Shown here: positions 5,105 to 7,557 of the stretch, in pieces
Layout of the letters: every line of letters begins with the position of its first letter
Numbering within the stretch: position 1 is the stretch's first letter
Assembly: GCA_004297635.1 (NCBI GenBank)
Contig: SCUQ01000368.1
Span: 1-7,557 of the forward strand
DNA from: Rhizorhabdus sp.
Lineage (GTDB): Bacteria; Pseudomonadota; Alphaproteobacteria; Sphingomonadales; Sphingomonadaceae
DNA length: 7,557 nucleotides
Direction of reading: 5' to 3'
Program-made: the position numbers and the translations under genes
Notes under the pieces: generated by a model
Seen by the model: the letters and a program-made list of their open reading frames with translations, nothing else
Databases searched by the model: none
Told to the model about the DNA's origin: nothing

Positions 5105-6217
5105 TCAGAACACCACCACCGAGCGGATGCTTTCGCCGGCGTGCATCAGGTCGAAGCCCTTGTTGATCTCTTCCAAGCCCATGACATGGGTGATCATCGG
5201 ATCGATCTCGATCTTGCCGGTCATGTACATGTCGACGATCTTGGGCACGTCGGTGCGGCCCTTGGCGCCGCCGAAGGCGGTGCCGCGCCAGTTGCGGCCC
5301 GTCACCAGCTGGAACGGCCGGGTGGCGATTTCCTTGCCGGCCTCGGCCACGCCGATGATGATCGAGGTGCCCCAACCGCGATGGCAGGCTTCCAATGCGG
5401 TGCGCATCACCTCGGTGTTGCCGGTCGCGTCGAACGTGTAATCGGCGCCGCCGTCGGTCATCAGCACGATCTTCGCGACCACGTCCTCGCGGCTCATCCC
5501 CTTGCTGTTGAGGAAGTCGGTCATCCCGAATTTGCGGCCCCATGCCTCGCGGTCGGGATTGATGTCGACACCGATGATCTTGTTGGCGCCGGCCAGCCGC
5601 GCGCCCTGCAGCACGTTCAGGCCGATGCCGCCCAGCCCGAAAACCACGACATTGTCGCCCACCTGCACCTTGGCGGTGTTGACCACCGCGCCGATGCCAG
5701 TCGTGACGCCGCAGCCGATGTAGCAGCTCGTCTTGAACGGCGCGTCCTCGCGGATCTTCGCCACGGCGATCTCGGGCAGCACGGTGAAATTCGAGAAGGT
5801 CGAGCAGCCCATATAATGGAAGATCGTCTTCCCCTTGTAGCTGAAGCGGCTCGTGCCGTCGGGCATCAGCCCCTTGCCCTGGGTCGCGCGGATCGCGGTG
5901 CAGAGGTTGGTCTTGCCGCTCAGGCAGCTTTTGCACTGGCGGCATTCCGGCGTGTAAAGCGGGATGACGTGATCGCCGGCCTTCACGCTGGTCACGCCCG
6001 CGCCCACCTCGCGAACGATGCCGGCGCCCTCATGGCCCAGGATCGACGGGAAGATGCCCTCGCTGTCGAAGCCGTCGAGCGTATAGGCGTCGGTATGGCA
6101 GATGCCGGTCGCCATGATCTCGACGAGCACCTCGCCGGCCTTCGGCCCTTCCAGGTCGAGCTCGACGAGCTCCAGCGGCTTCTTGGCTTCAAAGGCAACG
6201 GCGGCACGGGTCTTCAT
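5105..6217 (-). CDS. adhC: S-(hydroxymethyl)glutathione dehydrogenase / class III alcohol dehydrogenase
   Basis: A full-length, 370-residue cytoplasmic zinc-dependent medium-chain dehydrogenase. It oxidises S-hydroxymethylglutathione, formed spontaneously from formaldehyde and glutathione, to S-formylglutathione with NAD+; the same enzyme class also reduces S-nitrosoglutathione. Catalytic zinc ligands are Cys40, His62 (GHEGAG) and Cys169 (GCGV). Structural zinc ligands are Cys92, Cys95, Cys98 and Cys106. The Rossmann motif is GLGGIGL (194-200), with Asp218 at the end of the next strand, which favours NAD over NADP. Class III marks are present: Asp51, Glu53 and Arg110, equivalent to human Asp55, Glu57 and Arg114, and the block [14 protein letters not shown] (112-125). 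The start is supported by GGAGA eight bases upstream (6226-6230 on the opposite strand). It is the first gene of the operon with the VOC gene and fghA, and faces a LysR gene across 92 nt. The name frmA or flhA is also used. Confidence 0.97.
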   Translation of the reverse strand: MKTRAAVAFEAKKPLELVELDLEGPKAGEVLVEIMATGICHTDAYTLDGFDSEGIFPSILGHEGAGIVREVGAGVTSVKAGDHVIPLYTPECRQCKSCLSGKTNLCTAIRATQGKGLMPDGTSRFSYKGKTIFHYMGCSTFSNFTVLPEIAVAKIREDAPFKTSCYIGCGVTTGIGAVVNTAKVQVGDNVVVFGLGGIGLNVLQGARLAGANKIIGVDINPDREAWGRKFGMTDFLNSKGMSREDVVAKIVLMTDGGADYTFDATGNTEVMRTALEACHRGWGTSIIIGVAEAGKEIATRPFQLVTGRNWRGTAFGGAKGRTDVPKIVDMYMTGKIEIDPMITHVMGLEEINKGFDLMHAGESIRSVVVF

Positions 6218-6309
6218 GACCGGAATCTCCAGCGGTAACGAGGGGTGTTTATTTCAGAACCGCGTGATAATACGCAGCTTCAGCAAATCATCTTTTCATT
6301 TGAGCAATA
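6218..6309. promoter_or_regulatory. Divergent promoter region between adhC and the LysR gene
   Basis: A 92-nt gap, clearly richer in A and T than the genes on either side, must hold the start signals for both divergent genes. On the - strand, TATTAT (6267-6272) is a reasonable -10 element for adhC, about 50 nt before its start; no good -35 box was found at the matching distance. On the + strand the region before the LysR gene (6284-6309) is the most AT-rich. LysR-type regulators usually bind such divergent gaps and control both sides. The elements are candidates from sequence only. Confidence 0.45.
6284..6302. promoter_or_regulatory. Interrupted palindrome next to the LysR start, candidate operator
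   Basis: CAAAT (6284-6288) and ATTTG (6298-6302) are exact inverted repeats separated by nine bases, a 19-nt interrupted dyad of the size expected of a LysR-type recognition site. It ends only seven bases before the ATG of the LysR gene, where a bound dimer would hinder its own expression. The arms are short and such matches arise by chance in AT-rich DNA, so this is a weak call. Confidence 0.3.
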
Positions 6310-7209
6310 ATGGCGGGCAATAGCTGGGACGGGATCGAGGAGTTCGCGGCCGTCGCGACGACGGGCTCGTTCACGGCCGGCAGCCGCATGATCGGCATGT
6401 CGGTGACGCATATGAGCCGGTCGATCGCCCAGCTCGAGGCCCGGCTTCAGGCCCGGCTGCTCGATCGTACCACCCGATCGGTGCGGCTGACCGACACCGG
6501 CCGCATCTTCCTCGAACATTGCCAGCGGCTGATCGCCGAGCGCGACGAGGCGATCGCGCTCGTCAGCGAGGCGGACGAGCCGCACGGCGAGTTGCGCATC
6601 ACCTGCTCGACGGCGATGGGAGAGCGCTTCGTCGCGCCGATATCGCGCCGCTTTCTCGTCCATCATCCCCGGGTCAGGCTGTCGATCGAGCTGACCAACC
6701 GCCTGATCGATCTCGTGGCGGAGGGCTATGATCTGGCGGTGCGCACCGGGAAGCTCAGCGACCCGCGGCTGATCGGCACCCGGATCGCCACCCGCCAATT
6801 CCTCACCTGCGCCGCCCCAGCCTATCTCGACGCGCGCGGCCGGCCGGCCCGGATCGACGATCTCGATCGGCATGATCTGCTCGTCGGCACGACCGCGACG
6901 TGGCAGTTCCGGGTTGGTGCCCGCGACCGGAGCTGGCGGCCGCATGGCCATTGGCGCTGCAACAGCGGCCGGGCCGTCGTCGATGCGGCGCTGGCCGGGC
7001 TCGGCATCTGCCAGCTCCCCGAATTCTATGTGCTCGATCTGGTCGCGGCGGGCCGCCTCGAACTGGTGCTCGACGCGGAGCGCCCGTCCGCCGAGCCGAT
7101 CTGGGCGGTCTATCCCCAGCGCCGCCACCTCAGCCCGAAAATCGTCCGCTTCGTGGACCTGCTGAAATCGGATCTGCCGCAGATGCTGACCGGCGCCGGC
7201 GGGGGATGA
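6310..7209 (+). CDS. LysR-type transcriptional regulator, CrgA-like
   Basis: 299 residues, the usual length. The N-terminal winged helix-turn-helix covers about residues 8-66, with GSFTAGSRMIGMSVTHMSRSI as the turn and recognition helix, followed by LEARLQARLLDRTTRSVRLTDTG. A linker helix (66-90) leads to the effector-binding domain (about 92-290), which has RLIDLVAEGYDLAVRTG (131-147), RLIGTRIA (153-160) and AALAGLGICQLPEFYV (226-241), as in the CrgA-like group. The ending WAVYPQRRHLSPKIVRFVDLL (265-285) is also typical. Only a weak Shine-Dalgarno sequence (GAG, 6302-6304) precedes the ATG. The gene is divergent from adhC, which makes it a candidate regulator of the formaldehyde operon, possibly also of itself. 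The effector is unknown. A few residues in the HTH (THMSRS for the commoner AVSRAI) are less usual. It could instead control distant genes. Confidence 0.93.
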   Translation: MAGNSWDGIEEFAAVATTGSFTAGSRMIGMSVTHMSRSIAQLEARLQARLLDRTTRSVRLTDTGRIFLEHCQRLIAERDEAIALVSEADEPHGELRITCSTAMGERFVAPISRRFLVHHPRVRLSIELTNRLIDLVAEGYDLAVRTGKLSDPRLIGTRIATRQFLTCAAPAYLDARGRPARIDDLDRHDLLVGTTATWQFRVGARDRSWRPHGHWRCNSGRAVVDAALAGLGICQLPEFYVLDLVAAGRLELVLDAERPSAEPIWAVYPQRRHLSPKIVRFVDLLKSDLPQMLTGAGGG

Positions 7210-7219
7210 TCACCCCGGC
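7195..7219. terminator. Possible shared hairpin over the convergent LysR and ACT-like stops
   Basis: GCCGG-C-GG (7195-7202) can pair with CCCCGGC (7213-7219), with one bulged C, leaving the two adjacent stop codons in the loop. The structure is nearly symmetric and could slow transcription from both sides. There is no T run on either strand, and the left arm lies in the last codons of the LysR gene. This is a tentative call. Confidence 0.35.
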
Positions 7220-7482
7220 ATGGCCAGCGTGTCGGCACGGCGCACGCCGGGGATGGCGCGCATCTTGGCGAGCAGCCGGCTCTCCGGCGACGGCCCCTCC
7301 AGCAGCGACATCGTCACCATCATCGTCCGGCCGTCGCGCGCCAGGTTCATGCGCTGCGGGAAGCGGTCATGGATCAGCAGCAGATCGAGCAGACGACTGG
7401 TCACGCCCAGGTCGACATCGGCCTCGACCTCGATCTGGGTGGAGCGCTCGGCAAACGACGCTTCGGTGGCGGTCACGGGCAT
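7210..7482 (-). CDS. Small ACT-domain-like protein
   Basis: About 90 residues forming what looks like one ACT-type beta-alpha-beta-beta-alpha-beta unit: strand TQIEVEADVD (15-24), helix GVTSRLLDLLLIHDR (26-40), strand PQRMNLARDG (42-51), strand TMMVTMSLLEG (53-63), helix SPESRLLAKMRAIPG (65-79) and strand VRRADTLAMP (80-89). The layout resembles small acetolactate synthase regulatory subunits such as IlvM, and free-standing ACT proteins, which bind amino acids and regulate enzymes. The start is uncertain. For the ATG at 7482 the Shine-Dalgarno-like GAGGA is too close, whereas a GTG two codons later (7476) would have a spacing of seven bases. The stop abuts the LysR stop with no gap. The partner enzyme would probably be encoded upstream on this strand, outside the window. 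The fold is inferred from pattern only. Confidence 0.65.
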   Translation of the reverse strand: MPVTATEASFAERSTQIEVEADVDLGVTSRLLDLLLIHDRFPQRMNLARDGRTMMVTMSLLEGPSPESRLLAKMRAIPGVRRADTLAMPG

Positions 7483-7526
7483 ATCCTCATCGGTGGAGGC
7501 GGGTTTCTAGCGCGGCCCGCGCGAAA

Positions 7527-7557
7527 TTACTTTCCCGATTTCGACGATTTGGCGGAC
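7527..7557 (-). CDS. Possible C-terminal end of another - strand gene (partial)
   Basis: Read on the - strand, the last 30 bases give SAKSSKSGK followed by a TAA stop at 7527-7529, a Lys/Ser-rich ending typical of many bacterial C-termini. It would lie 44 nt upstream of the ACT-like gene on the same strand, fitting an operon. The evidence is only nine residues. A second frame also runs through this end of the window and stops with TAG at 7508-7510, so the choice is uncertain and no product can be named. Confidence 0.3.
   Translation of the reverse strand, partial: SAKSSKSGK

Noticed and set aside
5048..6238. 396-codon open frame on the + strand opposite the whole of adhC
   Set aside because: The - strand frame is an unmistakable adhC with all zinc and NAD residues. 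The antisense frame has no recognisable family pattern, is rich in His/Asp/Arg/Ala as expected of mirrored GC-rich codons, and stays open because stops are rare in such DNA.
5029..6245. Ten-base match TAACGAGGGG before the VOC gene (- strand, 5029-5038) and in the adhC-LysR gap (+ strand, 6236-6245)
   Set aside because: The two copies lie in opposite orientation relative to their genes, one is simply the VOC ribosome-binding site, and ten-base matches are expected by chance in a window of this size.

Overview
The window is high-GC DNA (GC-ending codons throughout, long accidental antisense reading frames) that most resembles an alphaproteobacterium, probably a sphingomonad. The main grounds are a MucR/Ros-family regulator (a largely alphaproteobacterial family), an adhC/fghA formaldehyde module and a TonB receptor/YfiR/kinase cluster. 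The first 12 bases equal the 3' end of the common Illumina adapter, so position 1 is probably a contig edge and not a natural junction.

Layout. (1) Positions 14-2987, + strand: three tightly coupled genes. These are the C-terminal part of a TonB-dependent outer-membrane receptor, a secreted YfiR-family (DUF4154) protein, and a hybrid histidine kinase with a CHASE8-type periplasmic sensor region and a C-terminal receiver. The genes overlap by 13 and 4 nt. (2) Positions 3088-3657, + strand: a MucR/Ros-family DNA-binding protein whose zinc-ligand positions are all replaced and which carries a lysine/alanine/proline pentad tail like histone H1 or AlgP. A 17-nt tandem duplication over the stop codon and a perfect 26-nt palindrome follow. 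(3) Positions 3715-6217, - strand: a formaldehyde detoxification operon, transcribed adhC (glutathione-dependent formaldehyde dehydrogenase), then a VOC/glyoxalase-fold protein, then fghA (S-formylglutathione hydrolase). A hairpin lies just upstream of fghA. (4) Positions 6310-7209, + strand: a LysR-type regulator divergent from adhC across a 92-nt AT-richer gap. (5) Positions 7210-7482, - strand: a small protein that looks like a lone ACT domain, meeting the LysR gene stop-to-stop with no gap, followed by a possible last few codons of another - strand gene.

How the parts may work together. In the first cluster, the receptor, YfiR-like protein and CHASE8 kinase could form an envelope-to-cytoplasm signalling chain. 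In Pseudomonas, YfiR inhibits the diguanylate cyclase YfiN through its CHASE8-type periplasmic domain; here a similar sensor is joined to a histidine kinase/receiver instead. This is the best candidate for a little-described system, together with the zinc-less, tailed MucR. The adhC-VOC-fghA block is a standard glutathione route (S-hydroxymethylglutathione to S-formylglutathione to formate plus glutathione), with the VOC protein as an uncharacterised third member and the LysR protein as a plausible but untested regulator.
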